Shown here one piece after another: positions 9,427 through 18,300 of a stretch of 64,000 nucleotides of DNA (position 1 is the stretch's first letter; the number at the start of each line of letters is the position of its first letter). The notes under the pieces are model-generated. The model made no database searches. It was not told where the DNA came from and was given only the letters and a program-made list of their open reading frames with translations. Position numbers and translations under genes: made by a program. The DNA comes from Corynebacterium kroppenstedtii (GTDB lineage: Bacteria; Actinomycetota; Actinomycetes; Mycobacteriales; Mycobacteriaceae), in the NCBI RefSeq assembly GCF_016894245.1, contig NZ_CP069792.1, positions 930,001 through 994,000 of the forward strand. The letters are read 5' to 3'.

Positions 9427-9521
9427 TTGGCCGGTGCGGCCCAGTTCGAGATGGTCAGGTCAGCGCGGCACAAGCCGACACCGCCAGGGTGAGCTGGCCA
9501 GGGCCAACACCTGGCCGGCGG

Positions 9522-10937
9522 TTATTTAGCTAGTAGCGGTTCCCGCGGCCCATTTGGGTCGGCGGGCTTGGTGCATGACGAGGGGAGCGCGTCGAAGGAG
9601 CACACGGCGGGGGCGTGGTTGAGTTTCGCATCGGGCCGGACGCCGTCGTTGGCGGTGATGTCGCGGTAGGTGTCGACGGCGGGGGTTGGCGTGCGCTTCA
9701 GCGTGGGATCGTCCTTGATGTTGACGGTCCACAGCCCGAACCGCGAGCTGTAATCGCCCCACTCGTAATTGTCGACGAGTGACCAGTGGTTATACCCGAT
9801 CAGCGGGATGCCGTCGGCCTTGGCGCGCTGGAGCCAGTACACGGTGTCGTGCAGGTAGTCCCCGCGTTCGTACCCGTCGGGCCGCGGTGCGCCGTTGTCG
9901 GTGGGCATACCGTTTTCCACGATGTACAGCGGTTTCGTCGGGAACAGTTCGTGGTATTGGCGGAGCGCGTAGTAAATGCCTTCGGGCTCCGGGGTGACCT
10001 TGGCGAAGTCTCCGAACGCGGCGTTAATCGCGCTGAGGTTGGAGGCGGAGACACTGTAGTAGAAGTCGATGCCGACGAAGTCGACGTCGGGCTCAACGCG
10101 TTTCTGCAGGATTTCGCGCTGCACAGGGGCGATGGTGGGCAGGAATGCGTAGTTGGTGCCGGTCTGGGCGTTGGGGTCGGCTTTGTGCGCCGCGTCGTGG
10201 CCAATTTTGTTGAGCCGGACGATGGTGTCCATGTATTTGGGAAGGTCGGTGGGTTTGGCGAGCCCGATTTCGACGTCATGCCCGAAGAATACGAAGGGTT
10301 CGTTGAGGGTAACCCAGATGGTGTTGTTGCCTCCCCACCGGTCGGTGATGAGATCGGCATATTTCTGGAAGTGCTCCGCGGCGTAGTCGCTGGTGATGCC
10401 GCCGTTGTCCTCGACCCACCCGGGGTAGACGTAGTGCATCATGGTGATCATGGGCACCATGCCGTGAGCGCGTATCTCCTTGACGACGTCGTCGTAGTAC
10501 GCGATTTCTTTCTGGTCGAAGTGCCCGGGTTGGGGTTCGATGCGGGCCCATTCGACGCCGAACCGGAACGTGTTGACGCCGAGCGACGCGGCGTTGGCAA
10601 TGTCTTCCTTGTAGCGGTGGCGGAAGTCTGCTGCATTGCCGACGGGGTCTACGTCGGGATCTTTCGGATCGGTGGCGTAGCGGCTCCAGTTGCTGTCGCG
10701 GTTATCGCCTTCAACCTGGAAACCAGAGGTGGCGACGCCCCAGTGGAAGAGACCTTGTTCACCGGGTTGCCCGGTGCGGAGGAATGTCTTCGGGTGTGGT
10801 GCGTCTCCGGCGGCTGCAGTGCCTGTTCCGGTGACGAGTGTGGTGCCGGCGAGCGTCCCGGCCGCGAGGACGGCGGCAGCTGTTGTGGTGAGGAATCGCC
10901 TGCGTGAAACGGGGGAGCCGTAAAAACCAGAGAACAT
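9522..10937 (-). CDS. TAT-exported GH1 beta-glucosidase
   Basis: Glycoside hydrolase family 1 enzyme that hydrolyses beta-glucosides. The N-terminus has a twin-arginine signal (SRRRFL followed by an Ala/Thr-rich helix ending AAAGD), so it is probably folded before export. The acid/base is Glu213 in TLNEP and the nucleophile Glu341 in YIVENG. The aglycone-side motif NHWSLVDNYEWGDYSSRFGL is intact. Length (471) is normal for GH1 plus a signal peptide. An extracellular beta-glucosidase would explain an aesculin-positive phenotype, uncommon in corynebacteria. The exact sugar specificity cannot be read from sequence. Confidence 0.92.
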   Translation of the reverse strand: MFSGFYGSPVSRRRFLTTTAAAVLAAGTLAGTTLVTGTGTAAAGDAPHPKTFLRTGQPGEQGLFHWGVATSGFQVEGDNRDSNWSRYATDPKDPDVDPVGNAADFRHRYKEDIANAASLGVNTFRFGVEWARIEPQPGHFDQKEIAYYDDVVKEIRAHGMVPMITMMHYVYPGWVEDNGGITSDYAAEHFQKYADLITDRWGGNNTIWVTLNEPFVFFGHDVEIGLAKPTDLPKYMDTIVRLNKIGHDAAHKADPNAQTGTNYAFLPTIAPVQREILQKRVEPDVDFVGIDFYYSVSASNLSAINAAFGDFAKVTPEPEGIYYALRQYHELFPTKPLYIVENGMPTDNGAPRPDGYERGDYLHDTVYWLQRAKADGIPLIGYNHWSLVDNYEWGDYSSRFGLWTVNIKDDPTLKRTPTPAVDTYRDITANDGVRPDAKLNHAPAVCSFDALPSSCTKPADPNGPREPLLAK

Positions 10938-11063
10938 GGTTTCAGATTATCTGTTTTTGGCTCACTTTTGGGGGTACGCGTTGTGTGTCTGTGCTGTGGG
11001 AATAGTCACGTGGCGGTGCTGCTACCACACTGCGCTCGCCGCTTCTGTGCCTATGGTGGAGGG

Positions 11064-12143
11064 ATGAACGATTCTGTTAATAATTCGCATATTTCTGACG
11101 CCGATATCCCTGCCTCTGACATCCCCGAATCCGACGTCATGCACGACGTCTGGGTTGCCACTGGTTATAACAAGCAGCTGACACTGAAAGATATGCCTGT
11201 TCCGCAGCCGGATCCGCATGACGTGGTGATTAGCGTTCGGGCAGCATCGCTCAACCCGGTTGATCAGAAGATCTTGGATGGGAAGATGCGGGCCTTGTTG
11301 TCCTTTGATTTTCCGTTGATCCCGGGTAGCGATGGTGCCGGTGTGGTGTGTCAGGTCGGCTCCGAGGTGACCCTCTTTAAACCGGGGGATCGCGTGTTTT
11401 TCCGTTCCCAGTCGGACCGGTTGGGTGCGTTTGCTCCGTTCTTCGCTACCCATGAGGATACGGTGGCGTTGGCACCGCAGGGGATGTCGTTTACCGATGC
11501 CGCGAGTTTGCCCTTGGTCGGGTTGACGGCCTGGCAGGCGCTGACAGAGAAAGCGGATGTTAAGCCGGGCGATCGCGTTTTAATTCACGCTGGCTCGGGC
11601 GGGGTGGGCAGCTTGGCTGTCCAGATGGCCCATCATTTGGGTGCCTATGTTGTTGCGACGGCGTCGGGCAAGAACGCGGACTTCGTTCGGTCCTTGGGTG
11701 CGGATGAGGTGATTGATTACCGTACGCAGCGTTTCGAGGAGCATGTGAGCGGCCTCGATGTGGTGTTTGATCCGATTGGTGGGGCCCAGTTAGAGCGGTC
11801 GATCTCGGTGCTGAAGCCGGGTGGCATCGTTGTGGGGATTTCAACGGATCCGACTCCGCAGCTGGCAAGGGAGCAGGAATTGAATCCTGTGCTCCGCCTG
11901 CTTTTCGGGGCTGCTAGCTTATCGACGCGACGCGCAGCGGAGAAAGCTGGTGTGAGGTATGAGTTTTTGCTGATGCACCCGTCCGGTGACCAGTTGGCGC
12001 ATCTCGCGAAGCTCTGCGAGGACGACGTGCTGAAGCCTCTGGTGGGCCGCACAATTAATTATGTCGATATCCCGCATGAGCTGGAAAACCTGTCGAGTAA
12101 CGGTGTCCGCGGCAAGGTTGTGGTGGATATTAAGGGTGAATAG
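11064..12143 (+). CDS. Zinc-independent MDR alcohol dehydrogenase / NADPH:quinone reductase
   Basis: Medium-chain dehydrogenase/reductase of about 359 residues. The N-terminal GroES-like domain contains SLNPVDQKIL and PGSDGAGVV. The Rossmann fold motif VLIHAGSGGVGSLAVQ indicates NADPH binding. No structural zinc Cys cluster is present, which places it with the quinone oxidoreductases (reduction of quinones or enones). ATG 11064 was chosen because it is the first ATG after GGAGGG, although that site almost abuts the codon. A later in-frame ATG at 11139 begins the conserved region directly. It is followed by the remains of a merR gene, but no functional link is evident. Confidence 0.88.
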   Translation: MNDSVNNSHISDADIPASDIPESDVMHDVWVATGYNKQLTLKDMPVPQPDPHDVVISVRAASLNPVDQKILDGKMRALLSFDFPLIPGSDGAGVVCQVGSEVTLFKPGDRVFFRSQSDRLGAFAPFFATHEDTVALAPQGMSFTDAASLPLVGLTAWQALTEKADVKPGDRVLIHAGSGGVGSLAVQMAHHLGAYVVATASGKNADFVRSLGADEVIDYRTQRFEEHVSGLDVVFDPIGGAQLERSISVLKPGGIVVGISTDPTPQLAREQELNPVLRLLFGAASLSTRRAAEKAGVRYEFLLMHPSGDQLAHLAKLCEDDVLKPLVGRTINYVDIPHELENLSSNGVRGKVVVDIKGE

Positions 12144-12207
12144 GTTTTGAGGCCTCGAAGTCCGGGACCCGCAGCCTTATACGCACCGAGGCCTTCACAA
12201 CGTTTGG

Positions 12208-12238
12208 TTGGAACCTCACGTCGCGTGAGGGGAAATAC
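12208..12238 (+). promoter_or_regulatory. MerR-type promoter/operator with stretched spacer
   Basis: A perfect interrupted palindrome CCTCACG-TCG-CGTGAGG (12214-12230) lies between a -35-like TTGGAA (12208-12213) and a -10-like AAATAC/AATACT starting at 12233. The 19-20 bp spacer filled by the palindrome is typical of MerR-regulated promoters. It sits just upstream of the truncated merR at 12246, so it was probably its own operator. Confidence 0.7.
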
Positions 12239-12245
12239 TTGATAT

Positions 12246-12374
12246 ATGACGGCTGATAATGATGGAGACAGTGCCCACGTGTTCACGGTGGGGGAGCTTG
12301 CGGAACGCCTGGGGGTATCGGTCCGGACTCTCCACTATTGGGAGGAGAGAGGAGTTTTGTGTCCCTCGGAATAA
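12246..12374 (+). pseudogene. MerR-family regulator remnant (HTH only)
   Basis: ATG 12246 opens a frame that reads FTVGELAERLGVSVRTLHYW, the winged-helix DNA-binding start of MerR regulators, then ERGVLCPSE and a TAA at 12372. A normal MerR protein continues for 70-200 more residues, so only the helix-turn-helix remains. Sequence in the next frame right after this point is oleate hydratase, which marks a deletion junction at about 12365-12375. A 42-residue product is possible but unlikely to dimerise. Confidence 0.85.
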
Positions 12375-13311
12375 GGAGACAATCGCGACACGGCCTCAAG
12401 ACCTCGTTATCGTCACCAATGGTTCACTGACAGAGTCCACGGGCTACGGGGACATGGACACGGTGCCGGAGTTTAAGACGCGGTACCGGAGTTTAAGAAA
12501 ACCCCTGGACCAGCGTGGAGTCTATGGAAGAATATTGTCGCCAAGGCTCCGAATTGCGGCCGCCCAGAGCGGTTCTGCTCGGACCCAGAATCCACGGTGT
12601 GGGAATCAATCAGCTTCAACTTCTACGACGGCTACGACAACCCGTTCACTGCGAAAATACGGGAACTCACCGATCGGGACGTGTTCAACGGACGAGTAGT
12701 GAATGCAGGAATCATCACTGCCGACGATTCTTCCTGGTTGTGCTCTCTTACTGTTCACCGGCAACCGCAGTTCCCGGGTCAGCAGGACGGACTGTGCGTG
12801 GTGTAGGCATATGGTCTTCACTGGTGGAAGAAGGGCACTGTAACAGGAAGGCCCATGTAGGAATGTATTGGTGAGGAAGTTCTTCGCGAGTTCTACTATC
12901 ACTTCGAGGTTGACGAAGTAGAGAAAACTATCAAACACACCAAAGTTCGCCTTGCGGTGATGCCGTACATCACGTTCAAATTTGTTCCTCGTGACGCAGG
13001 GGACCGGCATGATCCAGTGCCTGCTCGATCCACCAACCTGGGCTTTACTGGTTAGTTTGTTGAGACTCCGGATGACTGTGTGTTCACCACCGAAGGCTCG
13101 GCACGCACAGGCCAAATGACAGTCTATGGAATGCTAAAACCTCAAGCGCGATATCCCGCCGATCTACCCAGTGCAATACGATATCCGGGCTCTGCTCCAT
13201 TCAGCTTCAGCGATGAACGATGGGAAGCTACCAGGGAAAGCCCCTTAGGAAGTTCGTGAAGACCTGTCCCAAAAGTATCCGCACCGCCTCCTGCTACTTA
13301 TTCCTCATTGA
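12370..13311 (+). pseudogene. Oleate hydratase remnant (C-terminal half, decayed)
   Basis: Oleate hydratases are FAD enzymes that add water to cis-9 double bonds, giving 10-hydroxystearate. Spliced across frames the remnant reads RPQDLVIVTNGSLTES, then PGPAWSLWKNIVAKAPNCGR, then FNGRVVNAGIITADDSSW, LTVHRQPQFPGQQ, MPYITFKFVPRDAGDR, FVETPDDCVFTTEGSARTG and YPVQYDIRALLHSASAMNDG. These match the C-terminal half of the family as I know it. The damage includes loss of the N-terminal FAD half, a 20-bp tandem duplication at 12461-12500 that shifts frame, in-frame TAG codons at 12804, 12858 and 13053, a frame change at about 13130-13145, and a further TAG at 13246. The end at 13311 is approximate. Confidence 0.85.
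12461..12500 (+). repeat. 20-bp tandem duplication inside the oleate hydratase remnant
   Basis: 12461-12480 and 12481-12500 match at 17 of 20 positions (CGGTRCCGGAGTTTAAGA core). Removing one copy rejoins the two oleate hydratase frames on either side (DTVPEFK to KTPGPAW), so the duplication is an inactivating mutation. Confidence 0.85.
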
Positions 13312-13921
13312 AACAGCTGCTGATGACCGGAAGTTCACCTGTCGGTGTCTCCCTCAAGGGAGGGCTTGGTGGTATCAGTATGTGGAATGGACTGGTGACA
13401 AATTCGCCAGAGTGAGATCGTAGCTGGTAATTTATTTTGATCGGAACTGTCGTAACCGTAGTAGGAGTTGGTACGCTGCTGCAGAGGTCGGCTTTTACTA
13501 CATCGATACAGCGGAAGACGGGCAGTGTCGATAACGCTGCTAAAGCGTTCGGCGGGTCGGAGGTCGAAGTGTTCCCGTGGGTACCATCGCAAGCGCTAAG
13601 TTAAGTTCGCTGTCCTAGTGGATAAATATTCAAGGTTCGACAACACGCAACGAATCGCACGCCCACTGGGCGACCCACATTCGAAGAAAATTCCGTAGTC
13701 TGCTGCAAAAGCGGTCCAAAAAGCCTTACGCGCTGCCGATCGTGTTGTAAGCGTAGTAAGCCTAGCGTATTGTCAAAGTCATCTAGGCCCCCGGCGGCCT
13801 GCGTCCTATCTACGTCTACTTTTACCGCGGTGTAACAGATGTGATTCGCTTGTCGATTCATCCCGTAAGGGAGGCGTAGTGCGCGCCAACCAAAACCATC
13901 CGCTCCGAAGAGGTAAGAATT
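13312..13921. other. Gene-poor decayed stretch before the SGNH hydrolase
   Basis: No intact gene. Short open pieces interrupted by stops occur on the plus strand (for example GRAWWYQYVEWTGDKFARVR around 13360-13420), but I cannot assign them. The stretch continues the pseudogene zone and its right end (13905-13921) carries the ribosome site of the next gene. Confidence 0.4.
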
Positions 13922-14794
13922 GTGACTAGACTCAAAACCCGCGTTAAAGTGATCGCTGCCACTGCGATAGTGTCCGCCGCTGCAGCAGTCGGAGCCGTCG
14001 CAACTTCGGGCAACTTTGAGGCAAAAGCTGATGATGGAAATTACGTCAGCTTTGGTGATTCAATCCCATCAAACCCAACACAGATTCAGCTTTCCGCACA
14101 AGCTAACGACCAGCTTAGATCCCAACTGAATATTCCTGAGGTTGCACCCGGCCACTGTGCCCTGGGTAAAGATAACTTCCCGAATCGCATCGGCCACGAC
14201 ACTGGTATTGAGACAAACAATTATGCATGTGCCGCTTCTCCAGCTGCGGCCGAGCATCCGCATAACTTCCGGGCGCAGGTAGACGCAGCTCTTCATGAAG
14301 GTAAATTGAATAATAAAACGCGGTTAGTCAGCGTTTTCTTTGGGTTCAATGATGTGTATCAGAACGCCAACTTGCCTTTCGAAGAGCACAAAGCGTTGTT
14401 CGTGAATACCATGGCTGATCAGATTAATCGGGTTCGTCAAGCGGCTCCCAACGCCAGAATCGTGGTTGGCGGATACCCTGATCTGACCGACGGAAATAAC
14501 AACATCTGTCCTACTAATCTCTTTGGGGTTGCAGGCCATGTCTATGGCGGGGGTTGGGCACCCGTGCAGGACTTCGTCCGTGACTGGCAGCGGTCAGCTG
14601 CAGAAAAGGCCGGCGTCCCATACCTTGACATGATGGCCGAAATCAATGCGGCGAATAATAACAATGGTTGCACCGATAATCCCCACCGCTTGTCGGCTTC
14701 CCTAGTGGATGATCAGGAGCACAACCTATGGGGACACCTGACGGCAGATGGTAACCAGTTCTATGCGGACAAAGTTCGTAGCTACATGGCCTAA
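13922..14794 (+). CDS. Secreted SGNH/GDSL-type esterase
   Basis: Exported lipase/esterase of the SGNH superfamily, 290 residues. The signal peptide (KTRVKVIAATAIVSAAAAVG) ends near residue 30-36. Block I is YVSFGDSIPSN with Ser47 as nucleophile. Block III is FFGFNDVY, with the Asn of the oxyanion hole, and the C-terminal block HLTADGNQFY carries the catalytic His with an Asp-like partner. The GTG start at 13922 has AGAGG 8 nt upstream. Many Asn codons and AT-rich third positions set it apart from the GC-rich genes around the window. It heads the lipid cluster with CYP102 and FadD genes, so it may supply fatty acids released outside the cell. Confidence 0.88.
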   Translation: MTRLKTRVKVIAATAIVSAAAAVGAVATSGNFEAKADDGNYVSFGDSIPSNPTQIQLSAQANDQLRSQLNIPEVAPGHCALGKDNFPNRIGHDTGIETNNYACAASPAAAEHPHNFRAQVDAALHEGKLNNKTRLVSVFFGFNDVYQNANLPFEEHKALFVNTMADQINRVRQAAPNARIVVGGYPDLTDGNNNICPTNLFGVAGHVYGGGWAPVQDFVRDWQRSAAEKAGVPYLDMMAEINAANNNNGCTDNPHRLSASLVDDQEHNLWGHLTADGNQFYADKVRSYMA

Positions 14795-14869
14795 CTCTGT
14801 GTAAGCAACTTCGGTGAAGCTGCCGTAAACAGTAAATTCGAAATTCTCCTGTTCGTTTGAAAGGTTGAA

Positions 14870-15004
14870 ATGGATTTTCAAAGTTTTTGGGAAACATACG
14901 CCCCGAAAGGCCCGCTATTTTTCACCACGGGCACTTGGAATTTTGACGATTGGGCAACGCGATTAATGAATGCGGCTCCCGATATCATGTACTTCTTCAA
15001 ATAG
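14870..15004 (+). CDS. Possible 44-residue small protein, unknown
   Basis: A short ORF starts at ATG 14870 with GAAAGG 5 nt upstream, a better ribosome site than those of many genes here. The product begins MDFQSFWETYAPKGPLFF and ends DIMYFFK, and is rich in aromatic residues with no signal peptide. It lies between the SGNH esterase and the P450 gene, where otherwise there is 570 bases without a gene. Size and aromatic content vaguely recall corynebacterial small channel peptides (PorA/PorH), but I see no direct similarity. Function unknown, and it could be chance. Confidence 0.45.
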   Translation: MDFQSFWETYAPKGPLFFTTGTWNFDDWATRLMNAAPDIMYFFK

Positions 15005-15364
15005 CCTTAGTTGCCAGGTCGCCCGGGTCGCTCAATTAATCGCTTGAGTCCAAGTCGTTAAGAAGCTAATTCAGCACATCAAATCGGCTTTTGAGTTAGG
15101 TCCGGGCATTGGCTAGATTTCGGCGCACGCTCAACAGAGCTTGTAGTTCCAGCCGGGCATTAGAAGCCTAAAAACCATTCGATCGTTTACTTGATACTCA
15201 CTGTCATCGCTTTTGGAAATATAGTTTTGTTACCCTATCAAACATAGGGGTCTTCAAGCGCCGGACAATGTGACAGCAAACGGCTCTACACCTCGTTTCG
15301 CCCTGCACCGCCGAACTTCGAATGGAGTCGGTGTCTCGAACTTCTATATTAGGATTGGATTTCA
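15005..15364. promoter_or_regulatory. Leader/promoter region of the P450 gene
   Basis: No gene seen. AT-rich stretches contain -10-like hexamers TATAGT (about 15221) and TATATT (about 15346). The first has no well-spaced -35. A weak AGGATTGGA ribosome site precedes the P450 ATG. No regulator gene lies beside the cluster. Confidence 0.35.
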
Positions 15365-18300
15365 ATGAATACCCAGGTTCCCGGACCGCGACCGTTACCC
15401 GGCATTGGGACCTTGTACGCGATAAATCCAGCCAAAGTGGTTGAATCCGCGCAGAAGTTGGCTCACGAATATGGTGGCATTTATGTTCACCACCTGCCGA
15501 ATAAACCACCGCTATATGTGATTACTTCCTTCGAGCTGGCTAATGAGTTGGCTGATGAATCTAGATTTCAAAAAGATATTCATGACGCCTTGGCTGAGAT
15601 TCGGGCTTTCGCTGGAAATGGTCTCTTTACCGCCGATCAGGACGATCCTGAGTGGGAACGTGCTCACAGGATTCTGATGCCGGCTTTTACCCCCGTTGCT
15701 TTAAAGGGCATGTATGAGGGAATGGCGGATATAGCTGACCAGTTAATGTATAAGTGGTCGCGGACCCGTGGTGATGCCAGGGTTGATCTACCTAGCGACT
15801 TTACGCGCCTGACGTTGGATACAATCGCGCTAACATCGTTTAGTTACCGCTTCAATTCGTTCTATTCTGAAAAGCTTCATCCTTTCATTGGCGCCATGGC
15901 GGATGGTCTTGATGAGTCGGGGAAGCGCGCGCACCTGCCGGACTTTGCGAAGAAGATGAATGTCCTCGCTGATCGTCGCTTTCATAACGATGTCACGGTG
16001 ATGGAGGACCTCGTTGACTTCCTTATCGCCGAGCGCAAACAAAACCCCTCTCCGGAAGGTGAAGAGGACGTGTTGGATCTTATGCTGTCGGCAAAAGATC
16101 CTTCGTCAGGAAAGGGGCTTAGTGATCGGAATCTCCGTTACCAGTTAATTACCTTTTTGATCGCTGGCCATGAGACTACGTCAGGACTTCTAAGCTTCAC
16201 CCTTTATGAGCTTTTGAAAAATCCTGATGTTATGGCAAGAGCTCGTGAAGTCGTTGATAACGTCCTAGATGGCCGGTTCCCTGAGTATGACGATATTAAA
16301 GATCTGGGCTACCTTGACCAAATATTGCGCGAAACGCTACGGAAGTATCCACCAGCGCCTGGGTATGCCGTAACGCCTCTTGAACCCACCGTCCTAGGAA
16401 AAGGGTCCAAAGTGTTACCGGAGGGCGTTCGAGTTGAACCCGGTGATGTTCTATTTATAGAACTCAGCCTGTTGCACCGTGACCCAAGTGTCTGGCCAGA
16501 CCCTGAAAAATTCGATCCAGACCGTTTCAGCAGCGAACGTGCAACGGAAATCCCGCATAATGCCTGGAAACCATTTGGGAACGGACAGCGTTCATGTATC
16601 GGCCGCTTCTTCGCCCTCCAGGAAGCTACTTTAGCGTTGGCCCTGGCACTCCAGCATTTCGAATTCGAGTTTGAAGACCCAAATTATCAACTTCATTTCC
16701 TTGATGGTCTGACCCGTAAGCCCAAAGACTTCTTTGTACATATCAAGCCGAGGAAGGGACGGCCTTATCTCGGTATGGCCGGTACTTCGAAGAAGCACCA
16801 GGATGAGACGGCGGAAAACAGCAATCTTGGGCAGAGCCTTCAGCAGAAAGAGCCAAATGGCTACGGTCTAACCATTTTGTATGGGTCTAATGCTGGGACG
16901 AGTAAAAACTTTGCGCGACAGCTAGCCACCTTCGGCCAGGCACAAGGTTTCGACGTAGCTTTTAAGGAGCTAAATGAAGTAGTGGGGCAAAAGCTTCCTA
17001 CTGATCAGCCAGTTTTAATCTGTACAGCTTCATATGAGGGGCTTCCCACCGATAACGCCCGAAAGTTCGTAAATTGGCTCACTTCCACGGTTGATGCGGA
17101 TCTTTCCGGCGTCAAATACGCAGTTCTTGGTGTTGGCAACAGTGAATGGGCAAATACATTCCAACGGATCCCAACCTTGATCGATGAACAGCTAGAAGCC
17201 TTGGGTGCAGAAAGAATTCTGGACCGCGGTGTGGCTGACGTCCGGTCGGATTATGCTGGTGCCTTCGAAGACTGGTCCCAAGAGCTATGGGATCGGATCT
17301 CCACTTTGACCGGAGTCGACCTGGATGCAGGTGAGATTGGTGACCAGGTTTCTGTCTCTATGATTTCTGGAGACAGGAATACCGTGCTTCGTGATGAACC
17401 TGAAAATGGTTTTGTTAACGCTGTTATAGAAGAAAACCAGGTTTTAAGCACTGAAGCTGATGGCCCAATTAACCACAAGCGGAAGATAGCAATTCGCCTG
17501 CCTGAGGGGACGGAGTACAAGACCGGTGACTACCTCGAGTTCGTGCCAAGAAATCCGGCCGAACAGGTAGAGCGAGTGCTATCCAAATTCGATCTGTCCG
17601 CCGACCAACAAGTTCGCTTAGCCGGAAGGTCAAGTTTTCTTCCGCTCGATGTCCCCGTCACGGTGAGTGAGCTAATTGGGGGCTATGTCGAACTCAACAC
17701 GCCAGCCTCTGTTCGTCAAGTTCGCGAATTGGCTAGCGAATGCGTATGCCCTCCTGAAAAAGCGAAGTTAGAAGAACTAGCTGACGACAAGAACTATCAA
17801 CGGGAGATTCAAGACAAACGCCGATCGGTTTTAGACTTGCTAACCGAGTTTAAATCGATCGACACAACATTCGAGGCTTTTCTCGGTATGTTGCAGCCCA
17901 TGAAACCACGGAAGTATTCCATCTCGTCTTCGGCCCTCAGGGACCCGCAGTTGGCAGAACTTACTATTTCCCAAATTGATGCACCAGCATGGTCAGGTTT
18001 TGGAAGGTATAGAGGGGTTGCTACCACGTGGCTGGCCAATAAACCGGTAGGTTCCCGGATCTCGGTATCTGTAACGCCGGGTAATACGCACTTCCGTCCT
18101 GAAAAGTTGATCGAGCGACCAATGATAATGGTTGCAGCCGGTACCGGGATTGCTCCCATGCGTGCTTTTCTTGAAGAAAATGTCGTCCGCGCGAAGAACA
18201 GTGATGACCAATTGAGTCGGAGCCTGTTTTTCTATGGCTGCCACGGCGCATCCTCGGACTACCTGTATAAAGACGAACTCATGAAGTGGGAAGAAAGTGG

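Noticed and set aside
9786..10907. 373-codon plus-strand ORF opposite the GH1 gene
   Set aside because: Val/Gly/Asp-rich shadow of a GC-rich gene; the other strand has the catalytic residues and a TAT signal.
12370..13311. Selenoprotein or recoded gene because of repeated stops
   Set aside because: The stops are TAG, the N-terminal half is missing and there are frame breaks, so decay is the simpler reading.
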